The notes: generated from the sequence alone by a model not told the origin. A stretch of DNA of 64,000 nucleotides from Cytidiella melzeri (GCA_022592445.1 JABYQR010000022.1:1-64000); one strand, 5' to 3'; counted from the stretch's first letter, positions 28,606-41,793 are shown. Program-made: numbers and translations.

Positions 28606-31600
28606 TTACGCCCGTGCACCCTTCTTTTTCTTGTTAACTACCTTGAACCCGCCCCATTCGTTTTGCGCAGGCTTGGGTTGTGTTTTCACAACATCAGCGA
28701 TGGAAAGCGGTTTGCCACTAACAGCCGAAGAGGAGCCCTTGGAATCTGCTTTGCGCTTACTGACGAACTCGGTGGCAAAGCGGCGTCCGTCCAGCGTCGT
28801 GCTATTGCAGTATATCAGGTCAGAGATGACCTCAACCGTCGAAGGATCAGGATCCATAGGGAATGTCAACAGCATCGATGTGATTTCCTCCACTGATAGC
28901 ACACAATGAGCTGTAATCACTAAAGATTACAGGACCGCGACTCACAATTCACTGTACTGTTCAGACCCTTCAGAGCTTCAGCCATCCACTTCAGGAACTC
29001 ATGCGATGGAGGTGCCGGAGTTTCATCCTTCGTAACTGGAGCCAGCTTAATGGCGGCGGTAACAACCGGTGACCTGTTTGGAGTGATAGCAGGTGAACGA
29101 GCGGCGAGAGATGCTGCAGTAAGCGTGGGTGTAGCAGCTGTCGGAGCTACTTTTGTAGTTAATGAGGCGGTGGGTATTACGGGACGAGTGGGTGCAGCAG
29201 TAGCGCCCTTCCCGCTGACACCAACCGTAGTCCAAGCACCACCAACTTGCGCTGGAACAGGAGCCTAGAAAAAACCACATGAGACAGTTATTCAAGCAGG
29301 GAGCTGACGGCGCACCTTGGTGGTCGTGTCCGCGTAAGCTCTACGGGAGGCGGTTACAACGGTCTCCTTCTCCTTTGCAGCCAGCCGCTTCCGTTTCTCC
29401 TCTTCCTCCTGAATCTCTTTCATTGTCTTCTTCACGACGGATGGCTTGACTGCATTTGTCCATACTGGTGGGGCAAGGGTTGCTCCGGGCGTAGGAATGA
29501 TAGGAGAAGAAGATATGGCTTCCTTAGCTACACGGTTTCCGACCTGTGATGTAGGGAGGCCCCAAGATATAGTATGAGTGTCTTCAGCGATAGGTGGGGA
29601 GGCAGCCGCAGCAGCGCGAGCCAGACGCTCTCGCTCGACGGTCTTGCGAGCCTCGGTCTTCTTGAGTTCCAAGTCCTGAATTTCACGGAGACTAAGAGGC
29701 TTCTTCTCTTCCTCGATAGACCATGGAGACTTGTTCTCGCCAGAAACCGCAACAGGCGAGGGAGGTTTCGGCGAAGGCACTTGGGGAATTGAAGGCTTGT
29801 CAACAGGCTGGACAAGTGTAGACACAGCCGCGACGGCTGTCGTGCCCTGCTTACGGCGTGACTTGGGAGTGAGAGCAGTCACTTCAAGAGACGCAACCAC
29901 GGCTTCAGATTCCTGTTGGGGTTGAGGAATAGGCTCTGGTTGCGCCACAGGCTGAGAATCAGGACTCGCAAGCGTGTCCAGTTGCACCTTCGAAGGTTCC
30001 TGCTGCTTGTTATGTTGGCCAAGATTAGCAGCTGTCAAGCTGTTCTTGTCAGTTCCCCAACCCTCTCCAGCAATAACCTGTGAAGCTGAGAACCAGGGCG
30101 AGTGTTTGGCAGGGACTGTAGCAGGCACAACAGGTTGAGTCTGCGGCTGGGCTGGTTGAACAGGCAAGTTAGGTTTGACAGCCACAGTATTACGAGACGT
30201 AGGATAGTTAGGATCGAACGGCCCTGGTCGACGAGGGGCAAGGCCTTCTTGTGAAGGCCATGGGGACTGAGATGGAGCAGATGCAAACGAGGGTTGGTGT
30301 GCTAAGCTCGCCGCTGAGGGACGGTCGGGAGTAGATGGCATTTGTTGCTGTAAAGAACGAGCGTCTGGCTGAGGCGTGTACGGGATTGGCTGACTTTGTG
30401 CGAATGGTTGACCCGCAGGAAATCCGATGTTTCCATTTAAGAACTGGTTCGAAATTGCGGATTGTGGCTCTGTTCTCTCGAACAGCTCCCGCTTGATCAA
30501 ACGCGGACCCTCTCGAATACCCGGACCGAGATCGGTATTGATGAAGGGGGATTGAGCAGTAGATTGCGGGTTGGCCGCAAAGCCACGACCACTACTAAAG
30601 TCGTCTGATTTATCGGTGAGACTGACCTGCGAAGTATTGCTTGTCATGTAGGCATTGCTTAGGCCCGGAGAGAAAGTGTCTAGTGTGAATGATCAGCTTC
30701 AGGCCGTCAACTCTTCTCCATCATTGCATACCATTGAACCCAAGCCCGTCCGTCGACCCTGTACGTTGCGTGTAGTTCGCATACCCTTGGCGGGCAAGTA
30801 GCGGATCTACCACAGTATCATATGTTGTACGTCGCTGTGGTTCCAGACCATTGCTTTGGACTCCTGTGAAGCCAAGGCGAGAGCCCACGGGTGACCCGCT
30901 GTACATATTACCAAGTCTGCTGCCGAATGCAGCGGGATCAGGAGAATCGTTACTGAACCTTCCAACGCTGAATGAAGACGACGGAGAATCCGGGACCATT
31001 GAGCCATTGTGTAGATACGAATCCAGTGTAGAAGTCCGCAGAGAGCGCGTGGGTACTGGCTGAAACGGCGAGCCAAACGAGCCATCCTGTACGGGTCCGT
31101 CCAATAAGGGATCTCGACGAGGAAAAGCAGGCGGTGGAGGTGGAGGTGGAGGTAGAGAGGGTGCGAGAGGTGTTAGAAATAGTCGAGGGTTCCCTGCTCG
31201 CTGAAGAAGATCGCCGACAGACGTCCACTCAGTATCAAGGTTCGCCCGTTTCATAAGTAAATTTGGAGTGAAGTAACCATCGTCATGCCACTTTTGCATG
31301 GTCGGAGCAGGGAAAGGACCTGCGGCATCATGGTTGTAGCCACTACTGCTTTGGATGACGAACAGTATGCTTACCTTGAACGTTGCCTTGCGGATCGAGA
31401 TAAGACCATTCCATCGTAGTAGGATCCGCTAGACCTGGGGGCGGGCCTGGAAGAATGCCATCCGTAGTGCTGGGGACTAGAGGGCTATTCTGTGCGCGAG
31501 CGTCCAAAGACAGGTTATTTATGCCACTGGAGAGCGTGTCGGACGCTGTTTGACCTAACCCTCCGCCGTGCGTCACGGGGCTATCCGACGGCTGGTCAGA

Positions 31601-32520
31601 GTGAGAGGCAGATATACCGCCGCTAGAGTTCGAGGCCTCAAGTCGGGTGGCACCGATGTCCTCATCTTCCTCCTTGATACCCACTGCCTTGGGTTCGTCT
31701 TGAGGATCACCCGTGTCTCCAGAGCGGCCGCTTCCCTTGGACAGGCCTTCAGAAGCACGTCTCCTGGAGGACCACGAGTCGCTCAAGACACCGTCGAACC
31801 CAGATCCCAGGCGTCTGGGAGACGGCAGAGCGTCGCGAGGAGAGGCTAAAGGCGGCTGCAGGGAGGACTGCGAAAGTTTCCTGGGCAACGACAGTGGTGG
31901 TTGGTCTAAAGAAAGTAGTGAATTGTCGAAAATCTGCAAAATGGGGAAGTAAAAGCGAATCTGACCAGTACTATCTCGTCTCCTGCCCATGAAACCTCCC
32001 AAACGCTCCCGCATTGGACTAGCTGGGGCCGCGCTACTATTAAGTCCCAGCTTTGGCCGTTCTCCGAGGCCCGTGGTCGACAAGGAGAGGTAGTCAGTCG
32101 AAGCTCTACGCCGCATCTCTGAATTGAGAGGTCCCGTAAAGATCTACCATGCCGCGATTAATCCTTACCCTCGCTTACAAGTTTAGAAACACTGACCTTC
32201 TTTTCTGCCTCGCTCATATCTTTCAATGCGATAGGATCAGAGCCAATCTCGCGCACGATTCCTTCCCACCTCTCCACTTCAAGTCCAAGACCGCCTTTGC
32301 CGCCTCCTTCCTTGTAAATTCGAATCATGTCTTCCTTGGAGTATCTAAATGGGTTCGCCGGGTCAGGCTTCTCAGGAGGCGACTGAGAGGCTGGCGCAAC
32401 CAAGGCGGAGTATGTCGAAGCTGCTGTCGTCGCAGGTGTCGCCAATGGCGGTGAGGGATTTACACGCGAAGGAGCTTTGCGCATCCATTCGGGGCCAAAG
32501 TGCATTGTGGTGGTGGTCAT
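28606..32520 (-). CDS. GYF-domain protein (Smy2/Syh1/GIGYF-like)
   Basis: ATG 32520-32518 (MTTTTMHFGPEWMRKAP) and stop at 28606. N-terminal exons are charged and serine rich. The GYF domain spans the exon junction near 31340: MEWSYLDPQGNVQG then MQKWHDDGYFTPNLLMKR, containing the W-x-Y-x-DPQG-x-x-QG and GYF signature residues. A proline-rich run follows (APSLPPPPPPPPAF), then a long Gln/Pro-rich region. Next is a charged helix (EIQEEEEKRKRLAAKEKE) and a C-terminal helical domain ending NEWGGFKVVNKKKKGARA. GYF domains bind proline-rich ligands. Fungal relatives act in mRNA translation control and decay and in COPII-linked functions. The C-terminal block is typical of the family and suggests the gene is intact. 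Confidence 0.85.
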
Positions 32521-32926
32521 TTTGTATGTAGCGGGGTATGCGATATGCAAGCTGTTGGTTAAACGGCAAGACACTGGCGGTGCTTTGTGTGCAATGAGTT
32601 GCTAGTATTGCTTTGGAGCAAAGCGGTGGTAGCAGGAGAGATGTGGAAATCAGTCTTTCAAGCGGGAGGCAGCTGGCCCCGGAAGCGCCCAGCATGATCT
32701 CAGGTGCTAGCGCAACAAATATTAATGCTGTGAAAAATTCACAAAAATACTATTTCTAGCAGCAGCAGGGAGGCGGTTGCGTGACAACCTCGTTTTCTAC
32801 ACGTTGTGTCCCTCAAAACAGCCGTGAGCGATAAATATTTATATAATACTGTCACGAAGACAACTGCACCGCATCCACCATCTTCATGATACTCGCCATT
32901 TGCTAGGTGGGACAGCTGGACAGCAA
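32521..32926. other. Intergenic: GYF gene promoter and transporter 3' flank
   Basis: AT-richer than its neighbours, with no coding frame that I can support. The transporter may gain a short alternative terminal exon here (an acceptor-like CACCTAG lies near 32903). Confidence 0.4.
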
Positions 32927-35364
32927 TTAGTCCAACTGGTCCAATAGAAGATCCAATAGAAGTTTAGAATACGTACCCTGCAACTTCCTTGCTGTAGGAA
33001 TCATAAAAAATATGACCGATAGTACCCCCAGTGCTAAGCACACCGCAGATACAATGTAGTAGCCGTCGCGTTCCGTTATGCATTCACCACCCAAGTCGGC
33101 ACATGCGGCTTTACCATGATCAGAAACGCATTCCGCAGCTATAACGGGTTTAACGACAAATAATAGCAGCGGCAAGGACATTACGAACCTTTGACAGACA
33201 ACCCTTGCTCTTTTATTTGACAGGTGGCAACTGAGAACAAGTCCACGCCCTTTAACACGAAGAATCGCGGCCAAGTACCACCTAAGTTCGTGAAGGTAGC
33301 TAAAAGCTACAGAGTTCGTCAGTCTAAGCTGGTAGGCAACTCGGACGAGAGCTACGAACTGTCATATAGGTACCTCCGACGACCGGGTCTGAGATTCGCG
33401 TGTGGAATGCAGATATTCCGCCAAATTGAACAGTGCTAATCGGAGATATACAATGGTCAGTTGCAACGCCGCATAAATACAAGCGTACAGCCGCGACAGC
33501 GAGACTCACCCAGCAAAGGACGAAAGCACAGTTTGCAAGATGATCAATGCGAAAAAGCCCATCCCAATCGGCGGGGCTGGGAAGTAGAATACCATCAAGG
33601 TAGCAAGGAAGGTCAAGACCAATCTGGGCCAGAATGATAGCATCCACGGTCGTAACGGTTTGTCACCTCGCGACCACCGGCCTGCTACATAACCCGCCAC
33701 CATTTGGAAGGGGAAGTCGATGAGAACGGCAATGGCTAGATCTTCACGTCCGAGACCTTTCTCAACCATTTTGAGTTGGGTGACAGCGTCGTTAGCGGCC
33801 CAGCCAATCTTAGCGAACAGATGAAGCAGGCAAAGAATCTGGATATCTGGAAACAAGGTTCGAGTAAGACAGCGAGCGAGGGGTCCGCAAGAAAAAAACT
33901 TACGCTTGAGCTTACAAATGTTCCACATTGTGAGATATACACTTTTGATACTGATATCCTCGTCTTCATGTTCGTTCTCCTGCAATCCATGATTGTTTGA
34001 GTACTGGAATTCGACAGAGCCACCACTTCAGTACCTCCTTTATGAATAAAAGCCAAACGGTCACAACGAACGACATCACGCTACAAAATTGCATGTATGT
34101 ACTCAAATGCAAGCGAGGGATGCCCCACTTCAGCCTTTGAGAATGTCAGCAAGCCCTTCACAATTGCATATATCCGGCCAGGCTTACGAGAAAGACTCGC
34201 TGTTGAGTGCGAGAAAAACGGTGAACGAGGCAAAGTACCCAGTATTAAGGCCGATAGTTTGACATGTACTTGCGAATGGTAGATTGTCTTGCGAAAGAAG
34301 TGTTAATGCCCAGCCTGTAGAGATGCTGTTACATCAGTCGCCGTTTATGGATGGAGAATATGTCTCGGTACCATCTACTGCGATATCTAGCTAACACGTC
34401 AGCATAGGATACAGCTGGACAACGCGAGTACGCACCTTGCGTGGCCGAGAGAACGACGAGAGCAGTGAAGACAATAGACATGATGTTGATATGTTCAGAT
34501 GGCTGTATGAAATCCGCGTCAGAAGCAAAGGTCAAGAAAGGTTCGAGTATAGCCATACGTTGTTCATGTATTCCTCTGCATTAAAGGAGATGATCAACAT
34601 GAGGGAACCGATGAGTACTTGCATGGGTATGATCCATGATCTACGGCGACCGACAGAGGGGATAAACAGGGAGTCCACAATAGGTGACCATAGTAGTTTG
34701 AGGGAGTACGGATAGCTTGCGAGGGAGAAGACTGCGATTTGTGAATATGATAGATGTTCCTTAAGTAGAAACGGAAGAGACCCTGTACAAAAAGAATGAG
34801 CGTCGACAGAAGCTCGACTTTGCTTATGAAGATCAACTTACCCAGTGCAAGCCCAAGCTAACGTTGCATACGATCGGTCAGCATGTGTAGCATAGGGCAC
34901 AACGATTGTATTCGTACCGGAAAACCTTGAATTAAATCTAGAGCGGAGTAAGTACATGAAGAATACAGATGGAAGCAGCGCTCACAAAGAATAATAAGAA
35001 GTGCGATAGCCCTCTTGTCCTTGTTGGACATGGGCTTCTTGTCAGCCTGTGCCAGGTACTCCTGCTCTTCTTCCAGTGTCATGCCTTGCGCTGCCTGCCT
35101 TCGTTCATCTTCTCCTAGCAGCGACAACTCTACGTCTTCATCCCCAATTCCGTCGCTGGCCCTCCATAGCGGTCCACCGTTTGAACGAGGCGTCTTGGGC
35201 GTTCGCGGCTGGATTGAGATACTTTCGAGTGAGGTGGTCTGACCCCTGGGACTTCTAGGCATGCCTTCCTGGTCTGAGGCAGGCGAGCTGTCTGGAGTGG
35301 CGTCTTTGGAAGGTTTTGTGCGGCGGCGACGTGGATGTTTGTTGGAACGAACTGAGGTCGGCAT
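32927..35364 (-). CDS. Acetyl-CoA transporter of the SLC33A1/AT-1 family
   Basis: ATG 35364-35362 opens a basic, disordered N-terminus of about 125 residues, followed by a multi-pass membrane domain. Diagnostic segments are DLIQGFPVG near the first helix, then YSQIAVFSLASYPYSLKLLW, SPIVDSLFIPSVGRRRSWI and IPMQVL. Further hydrophobic helices span 34000-33000, including FFALIILQTVLSSFAG. A cysteine-rich loop (CADLGGECITERDGYY) precedes the last helix. By family it imports cytosolic acetyl-CoA into the ER/Golgi lumen for acetylation. The 3' end is uncertain: the frame closes at 32929-32927 without splicing, while a GTACGT donor near 32974 could add a short alternative terminus. Many introns separate the helices. 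Confidence 0.85.
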
Positions 35365-36467
35365 TCCCGACCTGCGGCTGTTCTGTGTGTAGAGTGGTTT
35401 TGCGTCGCGCTGGGGGTGAAAGAAATCAATTATGTTAGGTAAGCAGCTATCACCCTGATAAGGCAGCTAGATTGCCGCTCCCTCCTCTGTCTATGTTTCC
35501 TACATACGTGGTCACTATCTCAGTGCTTTTTTTATTCCAGCTGTTGGCCAGACTGCACACATTCGCTCCGAGTTCAAAGCATTGCAGTGGACTCTTCCTT
35601 TCCGCAATGCAGGCGCGAGTAAGATTACCGTAGCGCTTCTGCCTGAGAGCATGGCTCAGGCTCTGCACACGGGTTGGTATCCGGAAATGTGGCTTGAAAG
35701 AGTCTTTAACTTTGTCTAGCGGGTCGTTGGAATTGTCTATGCGATGGACTGTCCAAGTCTTATGAGCATATTCCCTGAAGTCCTCGCCTGTCTGGAGATA
35801 CGAGCAACCTCACTTCAACTGCCGTCGTCTCGGATGAAATGAAACTCGGTGCAGCAGCAGAAGCTGGTTATGAGAGACATATGAGATGCTTCCGCTACGA
35901 TCACCGCACGACCACTGCTTGTCCTCTGACCCCCATCTTCATTCCCCAAAGCACGCTTTCAGTCCTGCGCCACGCCCAGCATGGCATAATGCAATAGTTC
36001 AAAGCGTGGCCTAGCGTCGTCTTGGTCGTCAAGTATCATCTCAACCAGTGCTTTGTTCGGAGACAATACAGTTGAGGCAGATGGCTGAGGACAATGGTGT
36101 GAAGACAACGTGCGCAGCGACCTCGAACACTGGTCGACCGAGCTCAGCAGGAGACCCAGAAATTTGATCCTGTGCCTCGTGTCGGCAATGGAGATCTGCC
36201 TCGAGGTGAGTCGGCTGTTTTGTGTGGTGTGAGCAGACACGCCAAAGCCACCCTCTTCCTCCCTTCATCAGGAGAAGAGTCTTTTGCTGTTCTTCCTTTC
36301 TGCCGACATATCCTCTTCTAGGCCGTTCACCACCGCGGCGCTGAACGCTGTTCCTTTTTCTACCTCCTACCACCCAGGCTGCGCCTTGGCCCTTGGCTCT
36401 CTTGGTTTTCATCGTCCCACCATCTGTCCTTACCTGCAACTTCATCCGACTCGTCAGGTATAGCACC
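35365..36467. other. Intergenic, divergent promoters of transporter and GH16 genes
   Basis: About 1.1 kb between divergent genes. Open frames on both strands overlap each other and show no domain content. Pyrimidine-rich stretches precede the GH16 start. Nothing else seen. Confidence 0.5.
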
Positions 36468-38129
36468 ATGCGTCTGCAACCACTCCTGCTCTTGATCCTG
36501 GGCACTGTCTACCCGTCTGACGCCAATATTCTTGCTCGGGGAACAGAGTCGTTCGCCAGGATAGCCACCAAAGCTCATCGGCAGGCAGCTAGACGCAGTG
36601 CGGGCCTCGCACGAGACATCCGACTCAGTTTCAGAGGTCTTCTGGCAGAACAGCCGCAAGATACTCAAGCTGCTGCCACCAGCCGCGTGTACTGCGTCAA
36701 TTCTCCTGGTCTCGCCTCCAATAACACTTCCCCCGCCTTGAGCGGCGGCACCACCATAGTGTCTGGACCTGCAGGTACTACAGTGGGCAGTAAAGCGACA
36801 GCTACGGCGAGCACAGGAGCGCTTCCTACCGGAGCTTCTTCCTCTTCGCTGTCCTCACCGTGGAAGTTGAAGCAGTCATACGTAAGCCATCTCCAACGCC
36901 CTTTCTTCATTGTCTTCTAACCATGGCACCCAAGCAGCAAGGGTCCACATTCTTCAATGGCTGGGATTTCTTCACCGGTGCGGACCCTACGAACGGACTT
37001 GTGACCTACATTGATCAAAACACTGCGGTATGAGATGGTTGCATGCTTGTCCAGGTACATGGCTGACTTGCGATAAATTTCAGAATTCGGCGAATCTGAT
37101 CTCGATCAATAGCGAAGGGAATGCCATAATGAGCGTGGAGACCACTCCTTCAGTCCAAAACACCCGCCAGAGCATACGCATCACCACCCAGTTCACATAC
37201 ACGGGAGGACTGGTCATCATGGACTCTGTACATATGCCCACTGGCTGTGGTACATGGCCCGCGTTCTGGAGTAATGGCCCCAACTGGCCGGTCGGCGGTG
37301 AGATTGACATTGTTGAAGGTGATCTCCTTTCTGCCGCAGGTCGTTTTATTCAGAAGCATTGACACCGTACTTGCCACAAAGGTGTCAATAATTACACGAA
37401 CAACCAGGCAACAATCCACACGAACCCGGGCTGTAATATTGACAGCTCCAGCTCCAGCACTCTAGGTATCACAGGGAATATCGTGGGTGGCACGAATTGC
37501 GCCGCTGCTGAGACTGGAAACCAGGGTTGTGGGGTGCGCGCAATCCAGACAAACTCATTCGGGGCAGCTTTCAATGACATTGGGGGAGGCGTCTATGCCA
37601 GTGAGCAATCTTTTCATTTTTAGATACCTTACACGTCCTAATTGCCGCGAGGAAACAGTGAAATGGGACACCGATGGAATCGCCATATACTTCTTCCCTC
37701 GCAGCTCAATCCCCTCTGATATTACAGCGAACGCACCTCAGCCTCAGTCGTGGGGACAGCCCACGGCGTTCTGGCCTGCAGCTGGCTGTAATCCGTTCGA
37801 GTTTTTCAACGACCACTCTGCCATCTTTGATACCACTCTCTGGTGCGTTCCGGTTGTGTTAGGGCTCTGCAGACTGCGGATGGTTGATTGTTAACCCTCT
37901 ACAGCGGTGATTGGGCGAGCGGCGTTTGGGGAAGCACAGGTATCCCGGGTCAGGACCAGAGCTGTGCTCAGCGTACAGGTGTTGCTACCTGCGAGCAATT
38001 TGTTCGTCAAAGTGGCTCATCCTTCGCCGAAGCTTGTGCGTATCCCTCATCCTGTTCACACGACACTTATCTCATTCTCCTTGGTCAGATTGGGAAGTCT
38101 CGTATGTGAAGATCTTCCAAACCTCGTAA
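36468..38129 (+). CDS. Secreted GH16-family beta-glucanase-like enzyme
   Basis: ATG 36468 begins a signal-peptide-like N-terminus (MRLQPLLLLILGTVYPSDA). A Ser/Thr/Ala-rich linker is followed by the GH16 fold over several exons: QGSTFFNGWDFFTGADPTNG, SIRITTQFTYTGGLVIMD, and the catalytic strand GGEIDIVEG, in which the two glutamates and the aspartate of ExDxxE are present. Then come NNYTNNQATIHTNPGC, MKWDTDGIAIYFFPRSSIP and the C-terminal strand WEVSYVKIFQTS before TAA 38127-38129. This matches the fungal laminarinase/endo-1,3(4)-beta-glucanase-like GH16 group that acts on cell-wall or plant beta-glucans. It is a likely extracellular or wall-associated enzyme; substrate specificity cannot be read from the sequence. 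Confidence 0.88.
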
Positions 38130-38556
38130 CACGCGGCACTATTCCGCAGCCACTTCCTTGCGTTAGTAAAGTACCTCGGTGTCCAGGGACGAATTCGCGC
38201 TTGCTTGGATCATGATCGTTACGCCGCAACACGCTTATCTAATGTTATGTACATATAGATCACCTTTTAGTATTATAGACTTCGCGGCTGGTGTACAACA
38301 GATGTACCATTATTTTGACATTACATGACTTGCTGGCACGTACTGTACATTTGGGGGGCAGTGGTGTATCTGGCAGCGTGAGGCGCCTGACCGTGTTGCA
38401 GAGCGCTGGTGGCACGTGTCTGGGCGGCTGTGAGAGCTAAACACGAGCGAAAGAGCCAAGGGTCTCTCGCAGCTTTTACCTCCATCTCCTCCCTGCTGCT
38501 CCCATCCTCTGCTCTAGCTCCTCCTATCTCCTAGGTTAAGCCCACACTGAAGAGCG
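38130..38556. other. Intergenic between GH16 and VAC8 genes
   Basis: Contains the GH16 3' UTR, including one TGTACATA (38248-38255), which fits the UGUANAUA consensus of Puf3/PUM proteins. The CT-rich stretch at about 38470-38530 precedes the VAC8 start. Confidence 0.45.
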
Positions 38557-41029
38557 ATGGGTGCTGTCTCAAGCTGCTGCGATTCCTGCTGTCAGTCGTT
38601 TTCCGCGGTTCTCCTGAAGCCGCTCGCAGCACTAACGCTGGGTTTCTTTACCCTTGAACTGACGTAGTATCCTCACGCAAAGCTCAATCATACGAGCCAT
38701 TGCTGCTGGAAAACGAGCGCGAGGCGGTTGCAGATCTGCTACAATTTTTAGAGAGTAAGTTATGACCTCTAATGTTGAAGGCTCTCTTTTTCACGTTGCA
38801 TCTACTCGTAGACCGAAACTCCACCAACTTCTTCGAAGGACCGCCTCTGGCCGCGTTGACAACACTTTCGTTTTCTGATAATGTTGACTTGCAACGCAGC
38901 GCTGCCCTCGCTTTTGCCGAAATCACTGAGAAGGAGGTCCGCCCCGTCGGCCGTGACACGCTGGATCCTATCCTCTTCTTGCTGGGTAGCCACGACACAG
39001 AAGTTCAGCGAGCAGCAAGCGCTGCACTTGGTAATCTGGCAGTCAACAGTGTGTTCATTTTCTTGCGTCTACACACTCGGATAATAAGTACAGGCATAAC
39101 GTAGCGGACAACAAGCTTCTCATTGTAAAGCTCGGCGGATTAGAACCTCTAATTCGCCAGATGCTTAGCCCAAACGTCGAAGTTCAATGTAATGCCGTAG
39201 GCTGTGTGACGAACCTTGCGACACATGGTATGTGTTCATCATTTGTGCGTGTGGTTCGCGCCGTTCGCCTGTTCCTCATCACGACCTTCTACGCAGACGA
39301 TAATAAAACCAAGATTGCCAAGTCTGGTGCTCTTGTCCCACTCACGCGGTTGGCCAGGTCGAAGGATATGCGTGTTCAACGCAATGCTACTGGTGCTTTG
39401 CTGAACATGACACACTCCGGTTGGTAGATCAATCTATGACCGTCGAGTGGAGGTTGACCTCGCCCTCAATAGACGAGAACAGGCAGCAACTTGTCAATGC
39501 GGGCGCAATTCCTGTGTTGGTCAGCTTACTCAGCTCGCAAGATACCGATGTACAGTACTACTGCACTACTGCTCTGAGCAACATTGCTGTCGATGGTATG
39601 TCAACTTTGACCGGTGTTTATTTCATATTGCTCATTGTATACCATTAAGCCTCTAACAGGAAGAAGTTGGCACAAACAGAGCCGAAACTCGTGTCCAGTC
39701 TTGTCCAGCTCATGGACAGTCCGAGCTTGAAGGTTCAGTGCCAAGCTGCACTTGCTCTACGCAACCTGGCTAGTGATGGTACGCTTTACGTCTTTGTTAT
39801 GATGACTAGGGACTTGATCATGGTGCAGAGAAATATCAGCTCGAAATTGTCAAAGCCGACGGTCTCTCTTCCTTACTGCGGCTGCTCCAATCAGCATACC
39901 TGCCATTGATCCTCTCCGCCGCTGCCTGCGTGCGCAACGTTTCCATTCATCCTCACAACGAATCTCCTATTATCGAGTCTGGATTTCTGCAACCCCTCAT
40001 AAACCTCCTTTCGTTCAAGGACAACGAAGAAGTACAATGCCACGCCATTTCCACTCTCCGTAATCTCGCCGCTTCATCCGAGAAGAACAAATTGGCCATC
40101 GTGAAGGCTGGTGCCGTCCAGAGCATCAAGGAGCTTGTACTCGAAGTGCCAATGAATGTCCAGAGCGAAATGACAGCTTGCATTGCTGTCCTCGCTCTGA
40201 GTGGTGAGCTAGCTACCCCCCACGCACTAAGGTGTTTGTTGATGCCTTGTTGTCATAGATGAGCTGAAGGGGCAGTTACTCGAGATGGGCATTTGCGAGG
40301 TTCTGATCCCATTGACCAACTCCCCTAGCTCTGAGGTGCAAGGCAATAGCGCGGCGGCATTGGGTAATCTATCTTCGAAGGGTGAGTTGATATAAGAAAT
40401 GTGAGGGATTCGGTTGAACCTAGTGGCACTTTACTTCTTAGACGGACGCACGACATCTGACGACTATTCTGCATTTAACGACGTATGGGATAAACCGGAG
40501 GGCGGCATGCACAAATATCTATTCCGCTTCCTCACAAGTCCCGATGCTACCTTCCAACACATCGCTGTCTGGACTATAGTACAGCTCCTTGAATCAGGAG
40601 GTCGGTGCAGTCAACTTTTTGCTCACTGTTGCTTTTTGAACTGACATACTGCATTGTTCAGATCCCCAGCTTATTAGTAACATTCGTAGTTCCAATATAT
40701 TGATACCCAACATCCGTCAATTGGCTACTACACGCACGTCCACACCTACTTCATCGATCGGCGGCACACCACACTCCCATCATTCACAACATTCATACCA
40801 GGACACTGAAACTGGCGAGGGTCAAGGCGAAATCCAGCTTCTTGCGAGACGTATCCTTGATTTCACGGACGGCGACGGTGATGGTGCAATGACACCCAGT
40901 GCCCCTGCGTCACAGATGCAGGCTGGATCACTCATAGATAGCAGAGCTGGAAGCGTCATGGGTCGTGACCACGAAGAGCTGAGAAGAAGTGTACGAGAAG
41001 CATTCTCAGGAGGGTCGGGAGCGCAGTAG
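38557..41029 (+). CDS. VAC8: Vac8-type armadillo-repeat vacuolar membrane protein
   Basis: ATG 38557 gives [12 protein letters not shown]: glycine at position 2 for myristoylation and clustered cysteines for palmitoylation, as in yeast Vac8. The rest is a long array of armadillo repeats ([75 protein letters not shown], and so on), followed by a low-complexity tail. The stop is TAG 41027-41029. Seven internal introns are all phase 1 and fall at the same point of successive repeats. By family the protein sits on the vacuole membrane and supports vacuole inheritance, nucleus-vacuole contacts, Cvt/autophagy and fusion. Confidence 0.93.
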
Positions 41030-41509
41030 CTGTAGGTATTTGGTTATAGAGAACCGCACGCTCATCCGCTCATCATATAATTTATCGGACTATTCAATGT
41101 CGTACCCTTTGGCGTTTCGCTGCATCTCCCTTATTGCATCCTGGTTTCTGTGCCGCTCGATTTCGTTCATGTATCCTAGTCGTTAGCTTTTAGTTCCCTC
41201 GTCAATATTTCCATTCGCTTGGTAGCTCTTTTACATGAACCGTGATTTTCAATGCATCAACCATGTCTATTCTATGCTGAACATAAGGGCGAGGGAAACG
41301 AACAAAGGCGTAGAGTGCAAGAGGAGGCAGAATGATGCAATACGCTGTCCTTCATGGCATGCGGCGGTCACACTCGGAAATTTAACACACAGTGGGTGTA
41401 TCCAGTGTTTTGTAAGATGTCATAGCAAGGCATACAGGACAACCGGCTAATTGAGGTGAGCAGATGTGGACAGCATGACCAGAGAGTACAGTGGGGCAAG
41501 AATACGATA
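41030..41509. other. Convergent intergenic between VAC8 and RPS29
   Basis: Two 3' UTRs facing each other; no gene supported. Confidence 0.5.
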
Positions 41510-41793
41510 TCATCGTGACTGTAAACGCAGCAGCTGTCAGAGTCCAAGCAGGTACACACACGACGTTGCAAAGCGACGCACCTTGAAGAAACCGATGGCA
41601 GCAGACTTCTCACGGAAGCATTGACGGCAGAGGTCGAGGCCATACTTGCGGATGATACCAGCTTGGTGAGAGCAAACACGGCTGGGAACATACAGTCAGA
41701 TGAGACGTGTTTTGCGATGTCAGAAACGCACCATTGACGACTGCCCTTTCCGTACTTGCGCGGGCGAGAGAACCAAACCGAGTCGTGGGTCAT
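41510..41793 (-). CDS. RPS29: Ribosomal protein uS14 (eS/RPS29), small subunit
   Basis: ATG 41793-41791 opens [21 protein letters not shown] phase-2 intron interrupts the first zinc-ligand cysteine codon. Exon 2 continues [19 protein letters not shown] and [15 protein letters not shown], giving the four zinc cysteines (CX2C...CX2C). The final exon is only 9 nt (41518-41510), encoding Ser-Arg and the stop TGA, after a GTGCGT...TTTACAG intron. The total of about 56 residues equals the family length. It binds 18S rRNA in the head of the 40S subunit. Translation without the last splice would instead extend to an unlikely tail, so the tiny exon is preferred. Confidence 0.9.

Noticed and set aside
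36041..36505. Minus-strand 154-codon frame opposite the GH16 start
   Set aside because: Overlaps the GH16 signal-peptide exon on the other strand and has no domain; shadow frame.
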